Shown here: positions 1-7,329 of the stretch, piece after piece
How positions within the stretch are numbered: position 1 is the stretch's first letter
Layout of the letters: each line of letters begins with the position of its first letter
Origin: JBHHZM01 sp046758065
Lineage (GTDB): Bacteria > Pseudomonadota > Alphaproteobacteria > JAAXGF01
NCBI GenBank assembly: GCA_046758065.1
Contig: JBHHZM010000013.1
Span: forward strand, 1-37,789
Direction of reading: 5' to 3'
Length of the DNA stretch: 37,789 bases
Made by a program: the position numbers and the translations under genes
The notes under the pieces: model-generated
Told to the model about the DNA's origin: nothing
What the model saw: only the letters and a program-made list of their open reading frames with translations
The model's database searches: none

Positions 1-372
1 TACGGCAGTTACTACATCACCGCAATGGTCTGTATCGACGAGGCGACGCTCGAGAACGGCTGTCTCAATATGGTCGCCGGCCATCACAAGCGTGGGCTGT
101 TCCGCGAGTGGGAGCCGCTGACCGAGGAGGACATGGCAGGCATGGAGTTCATCGCGTGCCCGACCAAGCCCGGGGATCTGGCGTTCTTCGACTCGTACGC
201 GCCGCACGCATCCGAACCGAACATGAGCGACACGATCAGGCGTCTCTACTTCGTCACGTACAACCGCCTGTCGGAAGGCGACCAGATGGCGCGCTACTAT
301 GCCGACAAGCACAGGAGCTTCCCGCCCGACATCGAACGTGAAGCGGGCAAAGAGTACGTTTTCCGCGTTTGA
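1..372 (+). CDS. Phytanoyl-CoA dioxygenase (PhyH) family protein, 3' part
   Basis: Only the C-terminal 123 residues are present; the frame is open from base 1, so the gene starts outside the window. The segment resembles the second half of Fe(II)/2-oxoglutarate dioxygenases of the PhyH family: an ENGCLNMVAGHHKRG stretch (the family's 'eNGcl.vipGSHk.G' strand), then GDLAFFDSYAPHASEPN, whose His should be the distal iron ligand, and a following Arg pair (IRRLYF) in the usual 2-oxoglutarate-binding position. The N-terminal HxD iron ligands are outside the window. The tail YYADKHRSFPPDIER reminds me of PhyH proteins linked to organophosphonate oxidation (PhnY/TmpA type), but that is memory-based and weak. 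The substrate cannot be told. The gene converges on the corrinoid methyltransferase gene downstream. Confidence 0.8.
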   Translation, partial: YGSYYITAMVCIDEATLENGCLNMVAGHHKRGLFREWEPLTEEDMAGMEFIACPTKPGDLAFFDSYAPHASEPNMSDTIRRLYFVTYNRLSEGDQMARYYADKHRSFPPDIEREAGKEYVFRV

Positions 373-452
373 CGGCGGCGCCCGGCCTTCCGCCAAAACA
401 CGGCGAATCATCAAGGCTCGACTGTGCGGCGTCGTTCGCGCGTTCTTGTGAC

Positions 453-525
453 TGTTCATCCGGTGCTCCCTCGATCGCTGAGTGGTCCTCACCAATCAGA
501 TTTCAAGGTTCAGTCCGGATGAACA
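453..525. repeat. 11-bp perfect inverted repeat between convergent genes
   Basis: TGTTCATCCGG (453-463) is matched by its exact reverse complement CCGGATGAACA (515-525), separated by 51 bases. It lies in the 172-bp gap between the ends of the PhyH gene and the corrinoid methyltransferase gene. It could form a long-loop hairpin and act as a bidirectional 3'-end structure, or be the ends of a small mobile remnant. No T-run follows either arm, so a standard intrinsic terminator is not supported. Confidence 0.45.
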
Positions 526-544
526 ACCCTCATAGAATGCACAT

Positions 545-2392
545 CTAGGCAGCCGACTGCGCGCGGGGCCCCGCGGCCACGAGTCGATGAACCGTCTCGA
601 CCGCCATCGGGGCGTTCTCGCCATAGCCGTCGGCGTCGATGCGTGACGCAAACTCCTCGGTCACCGGCGCGCCGCCGACGATCACCGGGTAGGTCGATCG
701 GACCCGCTTGAACAGGGCGACGGTTTTCTGCATCGCGGGCATCGAGGTCGTCAGCAGCGCGGAAAGCCCGACGACGTCGGGTTTGAGTTCGTTGGCGCGG
801 TCCAGCACTTCTTCCGGCGTCACGTTGACGCCGAGATTGATCACTCGATAACCGGCGCCTTCCAGCATCATGCCGACCAGATTCTTGCCGATGTCGTGCA
901 CGTCGCCCTGCACCGTCGCCAGCATGACCAGCCCCTTGGGCGGCTCGCCGGTTTGAGTCAGGATAGGACGAAGCACCTCCAGGCCGGCCTTCATGGCGCG
1001 CGCCGCCATCAGCATTTCCGGGACGAATATCGTGCCGTTTGAAAACTCTTCTCCGACATCGTCCATGGCCGCGATCAGGGCGTCGTCCAGAAGCGAGTGA
1101 ACGGGCACGCCCGTCTCCAGGCCCTGAGACACCAGCTCGGCGGTCAGCTTATCCTCGTGATCCAGCACCGCATCGAAAATAGCGTCGAAGAGCCGGTCTT
1201 CCTCCGTGTCCTCTCGCTCCGGAGCGGCGGCTTTGATGATCGCCGCTTCGTTGGTTTGGACCTTGCCGGTATCGCCGCGGGCCTCCGGCGTTCCGGCGCG
1301 CCGCAGTCCCCGCCACGGGCGCTCGCCGCGGCGGAAGGCCAGGGCGGCATCGACGGCGATCCGGACGTTCTCCGGTGGGGTCACGGCCGACAGGTTGCAG
1401 AAATAGGCGCAACCTTTGCCCCCGGCTTCCTCGATCGCCTCCATGTACTCGTGGACACGCTTTTCGATCTCCTCGGCGGGGCCGTTCTGGAACAGGTTGT
1501 TGTCGATTCCCAGGACCACCGATTTATTCTTGCGCCGGGCGAAGTCCATCGGCTCCTTCAGACCCACTTTCCAAAGGTCGGGATCCTGGATCTTGAAGTA
1601 CCCGGGCGTGACTTTCAGCTTGTTCTCCCAGAAACGCTCCTTGTCATCGGGGTAGGAATCGCCCCACCAGTTGTCGACCAGTACGGGCAAGGTGAGTTGG
1701 CGCTGCATGCGCAGGATCGGTTCCATGGCGAACTCTTCCTGCATCTCCAGGGTGATGAAAGGCAAGGAAGCGGTGGCGTCGGAGCCGTCGTAGAAGGGCA
1801 GGTCGGGAAACTGCTTGAGCATGTATGCGCCATAGGGGACCAGCACCTCGTCCACGATGAAGGCCATCACCTTGTGCACGAAACCCGGATTCCGGTTGAT
1901 CTGCACGATCAGGTTCTCGAAGGTCATGAGGTGCGCGGCCATGGTGAAGGGGCCGCAGAAGCAAAGCGGCGGACGGCGACCGGTCAGCTCTTTCACCAGA
2001 TGGATGATCTCGGCCACCATGGGCATCCGACCGGCCGTCGCCGGGTCGGGTGTCTTGAGGGCCGCCAGGTCGGCCTCCGTCTTGATCAAGGGATTAACGT
2101 TGTCAAGCGCGGGCGCCATGTCCTCGAACAGGACCAGAGGCAAACCGAGAGCTTCGGCTTCGACGTTGTACACGTCCCAAATGAAGCTCGGCGTATCGAA
2201 GCGATAGTCAATCGCCGTCCGGCAGATGCCGCGAACGAAAGCTTCGGGGTCGGTGTAGAACTCGCGACCCGGTTGGCCCATGTTGGTCATGGCGAATTCA
2301 TGCATCTGCACGATGAACGGCACCTCCCGTGCGCCGCCGTTCATTGCGGCTTCGAGCCGCCGGTAGCCGGCTTCGAAATCGAACTCAGGCAT
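545..2392 (-). CDS. UroD-type corrinoid methyltransferase fused to a cobalamin-binding protein
   Basis: A 615-residue two-part protein. Residues about 1-355 have the uroporphyrinogen-decarboxylase/MtaA-MtbA fold pattern (DGSDATASLPFI, then TPPENVRIAVDAA near the end). Residues about 398-600 look like a methanogen-type corrinoid protein (MtbC/MtaC-like): a helical cap (IFVPEMLMAARAMKAG) and a Rossmann B12 domain with the D497-x-H499-x-x-G502 motif, whose His is the lower cobalt ligand, plus GLSALLTTSM and IVGGAPVTEEFA. Residues 360-398 are a linker. Such enzymes move methyl groups between a substrate or cofactor and Co(I)/methyl-Co(III); here methyltransferase and corrinoid carrier are one chain. 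The zinc motif of thiol-methylating relatives (HxC...C) seems altered: N241-W-W243 stands where HxC is expected, while C332 is kept. The start is ATG with a CTGGAGG ribosome site. Substrate unknown; no reductive activase gene is nearby. Confidence 0.85.
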   Translation of the reverse strand: MPEFDFEAGYRRLEAAMNGGAREVPFIVQMHEFAMTNMGQPGREFYTDPEAFVRGICRTAIDYRFDTPSFIWDVYNVEAEALGLPLVLFEDMAPALDNVNPLIKTEADLAALKTPDPATAGRMPMVAEIIHLVKELTGRRPPLCFCGPFTMAAHLMTFENLIVQINRNPGFVHKVMAFIVDEVLVPYGAYMLKQFPDLPFYDGSDATASLPFITLEMQEEFAMEPILRMQRQLTLPVLVDNWWGDSYPDDKERFWENKLKVTPGYFKIQDPDLWKVGLKEPMDFARRKNKSVVLGIDNNLFQNGPAEEIEKRVHEYMEAIEEAGGKGCAYFCNLSAVTPPENVRIAVDAALAFRRGERPWRGLRRAGTPEARGDTGKVQTNEAAIIKAAAPEREDTEEDRLFDAIFDAVLDHEDKLTAELVSQGLETGVPVHSLLDDALIAAMDDVGEEFSNGTIFVPEMLMAARAMKAGLEVLRPILTQTGEPPKGLVMLATVQGDVHDIGKNLVGMMLEGAGYRVINLGVNVTPEEVLDRANELKPDVVGLSALLTTSMPAMQKTVALFKRVRSTYPVIVGGAPVTEEFASRIDADGYGENAPMAVETVHRLVAAGPRAQSAA

Positions 2393-2436
2393 GGTCCCGT
2401 CCTCCAGTGTCGACCACGCGAGTGTGACTACATTTT

Positions 2437-2454
2437 GGGTATACGTGGTATAGC
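2437..2454. promoter_or_regulatory. Direct repeat, candidate MocR operator
   Basis: In the 113-bp region between the divergent corrinoid methyltransferase (start 2392) and MocR regulator (start 2506), two 9-bp units, GGGTATACG and TGGTATAGC, lie head to tail and share GGTATA (2438-2443 and 2447-2452). MocR-type regulators are known to bind direct repeats; the GabR half-site ATACCA is the reverse complement of TGGTAT seen here. The local sequence is AT-rich against the high-GC background, as expected for promoters. That this is the operator is inference. Confidence 0.45.
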
Positions 2455-2505
2455 CATTATCCTATTTTTGATAAGTCCAATTTTAGGAAAGGACGTACCG
2501 ATATC

Positions 2506-3990
2506 ATGACGAAACAGGTGGAAGGTCTGCTGCTCGATATGATCACGCTTGATCGCGATGGGGGCCTCCCCCTCTACCGGCAGCTTGACAGCCAGCTGCG
2601 CAGGGCCGTGCTGTCCGGCCGCCTGCCGCCGGAGACGCGCCTTCCGGCGACACGGCAGCTCGCCCTGGAGCTCGGCATTTCGCGGCTTACGGTGCAAAAT
2701 ACGTACGAGCAGTTGGTCGCCGAGGGTTTCCTCAAAGCCGTCGCCGGCGCCGGGACGTTTGTGGCGGAGATCCCGCCCGAGGACCTGCCCCCGACGATGC
2801 CGGCGCCGGTGCGTCAAATGAGGCGGCGGCGGTCCGGGCTTTCCCGACGCGGTGAAGCCATCGCAACGACCCGGGCCGCCACGCGGGTCGCCGAGACCCG
2901 CCCCTTTCGGCCCGGCGTTCCGGATCCCGACCTTTTTCCCATGGCGGTTTGGTCGAGGCTTTGGGCCCGAGCCTTCAAGCGTGCCGGTCGGGATCTTTTC
3001 GGTTATGGGCCGGAGGGGGGCTGTCCGGCGCTGCGCACGGCTATTTCCGAGCACCTGGGCAATGCGCGGGGTGTGCGCTGCGATCCGGAACAGGTCATCG
3101 TTACCGCCGGTTCCCAGCAGTCCTTCGCGCTCTCCGCACTCGCCCTTCTAGACGCCGGCGATCTGGCCTGGGGCGAAGACCCCGGTCACGCAGCCGGTCG
3201 CGATGTTCTGAATGCTCTGGGCGTCCGCGTGGCCCCGGTATCGATCGATGATGAGGGGCTGGAGGTGGCCACGGCGCGCACCCGGTTTCCCGCTCCCCGA
3301 CTGATATGCGTCACGCCGTCGCATCAACACCCGCTGGGAGTGACCATGAGCCTGCGCCGGCGTCTGGAGTTGCTGCAGTTCGCTCAGCGCATCGGTGCGT
3401 GGATTCTCGAGGACGACTATGACAGCGAGTTCCGGTACTCCGGACGACCGCTGCAGGCCCTTCAGGGTCTCGACAGCGGCGGTTGCGTGATCTATGCGGG
3501 CTCCTTCTCCAAGGTGCTTTATCCGTCGCTGCGCATGGGCTACCTGGTCGTGCCCCATGATCTGGTCGAGGCCTACGGCGCGGCCCAGAGGGTGCTCAGC
3601 CAGGGGATTCCTCTCCTGCCGCAACTGGTTCTGGCGGATTTTATGCGCGAGGGCCGCTATGCCGCCCATATCCGGCGCATGCGCATGGCCTATGGCGAGC
3701 GTCAACGGCTCTTGGTCGCCGCTCTACAAAGGCGGGCCCGAGACCTGATCGAGGTTCAGCCGACCGCCGCCGGCATGCACCTGGTCGCCTGGTTGCGCAA
3801 CGGTCGGGATGATCTGCAGGCCGCACGCACGCTCTGGCAAGCCGGCATCGAGGCCATCCCGCTTTCGATCTATGCCGTACAAGACCATCCCCGCGGCGGT
3901 CTGCTGCTCGGCTTCACTGCCGTCGCTCCCGAACTCATCGATCCCAAAGTGAAGCAGCTTGTCGCGGCGCTGGAGGCGGTCGCCCAATGA
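2506..3990 (+). CDS. MocR/PdxR-type GntR-family regulator with aminotransferase-like domain
   Basis: A 494-residue transcription factor. Residues about 18-90 form a GntR winged helix (GLPLYRQLDSQLRRAV, LPATRQLALELGISRLTV, YEQLVAEGFL). Residues about 130-490 are a fold-type I aminotransferase-like domain. The PLP-binding features are kept: EDDYDSEFRY (302-311) with the pyridine-contacting Asp, and the lysine K336 in GSFSKVLYPSLRMGY that would form the Schiff base. Family members sense PLP or PLP-amino-acid adducts (GabR, PdxR, TauR). The start ATG follows an AGGAAAGGA ribosome site. It is divergent from the corrinoid methyltransferase fusion, so regulation of that gene and of itself is the simplest model. 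The 3' end overlaps the convergent PAP2 gene by 56 bp. The effector is unknown; an amine or amino-acid-derived methyl donor is conceivable. Confidence 0.9.
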   Translation: MTKQVEGLLLDMITLDRDGGLPLYRQLDSQLRRAVLSGRLPPETRLPATRQLALELGISRLTVQNTYEQLVAEGFLKAVAGAGTFVAEIPPEDLPPTMPAPVRQMRRRRSGLSRRGEAIATTRAATRVAETRPFRPGVPDPDLFPMAVWSRLWARAFKRAGRDLFGYGPEGGCPALRTAISEHLGNARGVRCDPEQVIVTAGSQQSFALSALALLDAGDLAWGEDPGHAAGRDVLNALGVRVAPVSIDDEGLEVATARTRFPAPRLICVTPSHQHPLGVTMSLRRRLELLQFAQRIGAWILEDDYDSEFRYSGRPLQALQGLDSGGCVIYAGSFSKVLYPSLRMGYLVVPHDLVEAYGAAQRVLSQGIPLLPQLVLADFMREGRYAAHIRRMRMAYGERQRLLVAALQRRARDLIEVQPTAAGMHLVAWLRNGRDDLQAARTLWQAGIEAIPLSIYAVQDHPRGGLLLGFTAVAPELIDPKVKQLVAALEAVAQ

Positions 3991-5095
3991 CAGGCGTCGC
4001 CGGAGTCGCGGGCGCGTCGCGGCGGCGGGCAAGCAGCGCGCCGACCATGCGCCAGATCAGCCAGACGCCGGCGACGGCGGCGTAGCCGTCGATTGCGTAG
4101 TGCCAGCCGAGGTGGACCGATCCCACCAGGATGAGCAGGCAGAACACCGAAAACGCGATCCCGAGCAGCCGGTTGACGCGCCAGCCCAGGAGCGCGAACA
4201 GGAAGGACGAAGCGATGTGCATGCTCGGCATCGCCGAGACGCCGCTGGCGATCTCGATGTCGCCCGCCCGGTAGTTCTCCCACAGCCCCTGCTGGACCTC
4301 GAGCGCCCAGACCGGATAACTCTGGTTCGCTTCGTTGAGGTAAGCCATCAACCCGGCGAACGGGTCCTCGAGGCCGGTCGCCGCGCCGAAATAGACCGGA
4401 CCCACCGAGGCGAAGACGGTCGCCGCCAGCGAGCCGAGCAGCGCCCACGACAGCAGGAAGGTCAACAGAAACTGCATGCGCAGCCGGGGGTCCGCGAGAC
4501 TGAACGTCTGCCACAGAAGGACCGCGTGCAGTACGAAGAACCAGAGATGATAGACGAAGTTGAGCGCACTCGTGACCAGCGGGGTTCCCAGCATCGGCTG
4601 GAGCAGCCGCCAGGGGTCGATACCGCCGTGCAGCGTCCGGTCCCAGGCGGCGAAGGGAACATCCCACAGCTCGGGGTTCACGAACGGGATCATGGTCTTC
4701 AACGAAGTGAAGACCGAGATGAACACCGGAATCAGGATCCACACCGGAAGCGCATAGGCGAGCCGCCGGGGGGCGAGCAGGTTGGCCTTGAGGTCGTCGA
4801 TCAGGTAGCGCGAGAGACGCCGCGGACGGACCGCGACCATGACGTAGAGCATGCGGCAGACGAGCGCGCCGAAGAGAAACAGGCCGACGAACAGATTGAT
4901 CTCGCCGGAATAGAGCGAGAGCTTCAGCATCTCGGGCCGCCCGAAAGCACGGGCCGCCGCCAGCCCGGCGCCGACGTACGCCAGCACGATCGCGGCGAAC
5001 CAGCGGTGCTCGCGCGCCGTCTCGGCCAACAGGGCGCGGAAACCACGGTCGGCGGCGCGCGCGGGGAGGGTCAGGCTGTCGTGTATCGAGCTCAT
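3935..5095 (-). CDS. PAP2-superfamily integral membrane protein (Aur1/Ipt1-like)
   Basis: A 386-residue membrane protein with about six to eight hydrophobic segments (around 33-50, 67-88, 113-131, 177-198, 208-230, 294-326, 338-355). Phosphatase/phosphotransferase motifs are near the C-terminus: PSMH with H293, and HLGWHYAIDG with H332 and D336, the PAP2 nucleophile and helper pair. The HxxxD form and overall layout resemble the PAP2_3 group that includes inositol-phosphoceramide synthase Aur1, so it may transfer a phospho-headgroup to a lipid or dephosphorylate a lipid phosphate. The last 25 residues are Pro/Ala-rich and cytosolic. The start ATG lacks a clear ribosome site. The stop codon lies inside the end of the convergent MocR gene. 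Confidence 0.82.
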   Translation of the reverse strand: MSSIHDSLTLPARAADRGFRALLAETAREHRWFAAIVLAYVGAGLAAARAFGRPEMLKLSLYSGEINLFVGLFLFGALVCRMLYVMVAVRPRRLSRYLIDDLKANLLAPRRLAYALPVWILIPVFISVFTSLKTMIPFVNPELWDVPFAAWDRTLHGGIDPWRLLQPMLGTPLVTSALNFVYHLWFFVLHAVLLWQTFSLADPRLRMQFLLTFLLSWALLGSLAATVFASVGPVYFGAATGLEDPFAGLMAYLNEANQSYPVWALEVQQGLWENYRAGDIEIASGVSAMPSMHIASSFLFALLGWRVNRLLGIAFSVFCLLILVGSVHLGWHYAIDGYAAVAGVWLIWRMVGALLARRRDAPATPATPVIGRPPPAPRQAASLWDR

Positions 5096-5204
5096 GATTG
5101 CGGAGACCGGTTGAACCCAAGCCTCCGCTATAGCCCGATCGGAATTGCCAATTCGTTACAAAGCCCGATAAATCCGGCCGCCGCCGTGCCTACCGTCGCC
5201 AAGC

Positions 5205-6113
5205 CTACCGCGGCCGGGTCTTGTCGCCGGCCGGAACCTCGGTCGTGTCCAGGGCGTCGGCGAGGCGGGCCTGCGCGCTGCCGGGACGGAGCGGCCTCTG
5301 CTGACTCGCATGGGGCGCCCAGGCGGTGAGGTAGACCACCTCGAAGGTGGCGGGGATGCGGCCGTCGGCGCCGGCGAAGCGTTTGGCGTAGGCCGCGGCC
5401 ACGGCCGCGATCGTCGCACGCGGGGTGGGACGTCGCGACCGTTCGACCAGCGCGTTGGTCTCGCCCATGCCGCGCAGGTCGCGCATCAGCGCGAGCGCGT
5501 CCGGGTAGCTGACGGCGATGGTGTCGACGTCGACCACCGGCAGGGCGAAGCCCGCGCGCAACAGCAGCGCGCCCGCGTCGCGCACTTCGACGAACGGCGA
5601 AAGCCGCGGGCTCAGCCCCGCTTCGGCGGCGATCTCGGCCGCGGCGAAGGCCTCGCGCAGCTCGCCCAGCGTCCCGACCCCGAACAGCGCCGCGAGCAGG
5701 AGGCCGTCGGGGCGGAGCGCGCGGCAGAGTTGCGCCAGCGCGCCGGGCAGGTCGTTGACCCAGTGCAGCGAGAGCACGCTGGCGACGAGGTCGAAACTCG
5801 CCCCGGCGAAGGGCAGCAGCTCCTCGTCGGCGGCGACGCGCAGGCCCCGGGCGCGGGCGAGCATCGCCGGCGAGAGATCGGCCTGCACCAGCCGCGCGAC
5901 GCCGCCGCGCCCGGCGAGCGCGCCGGCGAATGCGCCGGCGTGGCAACCGAGGTCGAGGGCGGCGGGAAAGTCGCGGCGGATGTCGTCGAGCCGCTCGGCA
6001 AGACGTTTCGCCACCTCGCGAAACAGGAAGTCGTGGGCGCCGAAACACGCCGCCGCGCGGTCGCGGTGGTGGCGCACCGCGGCGCGGTCGAACACGGTGA
6101 CGGCGTCGCTCAT
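5205..6113 (-). CDS. Class I SAM methyltransferase, BioC/NDUFAF5-like
   Basis: A 302-residue methyltransferase. Motif I is ALDLGCHAGAFA at about 52-63, the acidic residue ending strand 2 is in VQADLSPAML, and motif IV/post-motif sequence is FDLVASVLSLHWVNDLPGAL. The SLHWVNDLPG segment and the later GxGTLxELR region are typical of the BioC/NDUFAF5 group that alphaproteobacteria keep next to comF. NDUFAF5 hydroxylates an arginine of a complex I subunit; BioC methylates malonyl-ACP. No bio genes are seen nearby, so an NDUFAF5-like complex I assembly role is slightly favoured, by context only. It is divergent from comF. The ATG start at 6113 is preceded by a weak GGCGG ribosome site. Confidence 0.85.
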   Translation of the reverse strand: MSDAVTVFDRAAVRHHRDRAAACFGAHDFLFREVAKRLAERLDDIRRDFPAALDLGCHAGAFAGALAGRGGVARLVQADLSPAMLARARGLRVAADEELLPFAGASFDLVASVLSLHWVNDLPGALAQLCRALRPDGLLLAALFGVGTLGELREAFAAAEIAAEAGLSPRLSPFVEVRDAGALLLRAGFALPVVDVDTIAVSYPDALALMRDLRGMGETNALVERSRRPTPRATIAAVAAAYAKRFAGADGRIPATFEVVYLTAWAPHASQQRPLRPGSAQARLADALDTTEVPAGDKTRPR

Positions 6114-6259
6114 GCCGCCACTATGGCGCGTCGCGCCACGAGGAGAAAGGGGCGCTTGGCGCGGTGGGACTTGCGGGACGTCCCGCGGGCCCGGGATCGG
6201 CGTCGGCCCGCACGCCGTCGTGACTTGACGCCCGCGCCGGGCGCGATCATACCGACGGC

Positions 6260-7036
6260 ATGTCTTCGCTCCGACATGCAGACGCGGGGCGCGGCGGCTT
6301 CGTCGCAGCGGTGCTCGACGCGCTCCTGCCGCCGCGTTGTCTCGGCTGCGCGGCGTCGGTCGACGTGCCCGGCAGGCTTTGCCCGGACTGCTGGTCCGGC
6401 GTCGATTTCATCGCTCCGCCCTACTGCGCCCGCTGCGGCTTTCCCTTCGACTTCGACGAGGGGGAGGAGGCGCTCTGCGGCGCCTGCGCGGCGTCGCCTC
6501 CGGCCTTCGACCGGGCGCGCGCGGTGCTGCGTTACGGCGGCGTGGCACGCGAACTGGTGCTCGGCTTCAAGCACGGCGATCGGACCCACGCCGCGCCCGC
6601 CTTCGCGGTCTGGATGGCGCAGGCCGGCGGGGCGCTGCTCGCCGGCGCCGCAGCGGTCGCGCCGGTGCCGCTCCACCGCCGCCGGCTGTTCGCCCGGCGC
6701 TACAATCAAGCGGCGCTGCTCGCCCGGGCACTGGCGCGGCTGAGCGGGGCGCCTTTCGCGCCCGACCTGCTCGCCCGCATTCGCCCGACGCCGAGCCAGG
6801 CCGGGCGCAGCCGGCGCGCCCGCCACGAGAACGTCCGCGGCGCCTTCGCCGTGCGCGGCGGCCGCGACGTGGCGGGGCGGCATATCGTTCTGGTCGATGA
6901 CGTCATGACCACCGGCGCGACGGCCACGGCCTGCGCCCGCACGCTCAAGCGCGCCGGCGCCGGTCGCGTCGACGTGCTCACGCTCGCCCGGGTGGTGCCG
7001 TCCGCCGACCGCGGCGGCGCGCCTTTCGTGCTATAA
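6260..7036 (+). CDS. comF: ComF-family phosphoribosyltransferase-like protein
   Basis: A 258-residue protein with two parts. The N-terminus has four CxxC pairs (C27/C30, C41/C44, C56/C59, C73/C76) that should bind zinc. The C-terminus is a type I PRTase domain with the PRPP loop VDDVMTTGA (212-220) and the ComF signature RRLFARRYNQA. ComF/GntX proteins act in the cytosol and are needed for DNA uptake in naturally competent bacteria, though in most alphaproteobacteria the role is untested. It leads a plus-strand group with grxC (29 bp later) and the nitrilase gene, an order common in alphaproteobacteria. The 146-bp divergent region upstream should hold its promoter. Confidence 0.92.
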   Translation: MSSLRHADAGRGGFVAAVLDALLPPRCLGCAASVDVPGRLCPDCWSGVDFIAPPYCARCGFPFDFDEGEEALCGACAASPPAFDRARAVLRYGGVARELVLGFKHGDRTHAAPAFAVWMAQAGGALLAGAAAVAPVPLHRRRLFARRYNQAALLARALARLSGAPFAPDLLARIRPTPSQAGRSRRARHENVRGAFAVRGGRDVAGRHIVLVDDVMTTGATATACARTLKRAGAGRVDVLTLARVVPSADRGGAPFVL

Positions 7037-7065
7037 TGACGATTCTGTTCCAGTGAGGTCCTGAA

Positions 7066-7329
7066 GTGCCCGAAGTCGAGATTTTCACCACCATGTTGTG
7101 TCCCTTCTGCGCCGCCGCCAAACGACTCCTCGAATGCAAGGGAATCGCGTTTACCGAGACCGACGTGATGTTCAGCCCCGGGCGGCGCCGCGAGATGAGC
7201 GAGCGCGCCGGCGGCGACCACCGGGTGCCGCAGATCTTCGTGAACGGCCGGCATATCGGCAACTGCGACCGGCTTTACGCGCTCGACGCCGTCGGCGAGC
7301 TCGATTCGATCCTGGAGGATGCGCCATGA
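7066..7329 (+). CDS. grxC: Glutaredoxin 3
   Basis: An 87-residue dithiol glutaredoxin, the usual GrxC length. The active site is CPFC at residues 12-15; the cis-proline loop is HRVPQIFVNGRHIG, and NCDRLYALD matches the glutathione-binding GGxDDLxALD segment with a changed start. It reduces protein disulfides and glutathione mixed disulfides in the cytosol. The start is GTG, chosen because the family begins right at this point (PEVEIFTT) and a GAGGT ribosome site lies just upstream. The stop codon overlaps the next gene's ATG (ATGA), so translation of the two is probably coupled. Confidence 0.94.
   Translation: MPEVEIFTTMLCPFCAAAKRLLECKGIAFTETDVMFSPGRRREMSERAGGDHRVPQIFVNGRHIGNCDRLYALDAVGELDSILEDAP

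Noticed and set aside
2393..2505. A cobalamin riboswitch controlling the corrinoid gene
   Set aside because: The leader is only 113 bp, shared with a divergent gene, and I see no B12-box sequence.
1097..2509. A 470-codon plus-strand frame opposite the corrinoid methyltransferase
   Set aside because: It is the antisense of a gene with clear domains; its translation is His/Gly/Arg-rich with no motif.
3870..5120. A longer alternative minus-strand frame over the PAP2 gene
   Set aside because: Its product is Arg/Pro-rich without motifs, while the 3935-5095 frame has membrane segments and the PAP2 signature.
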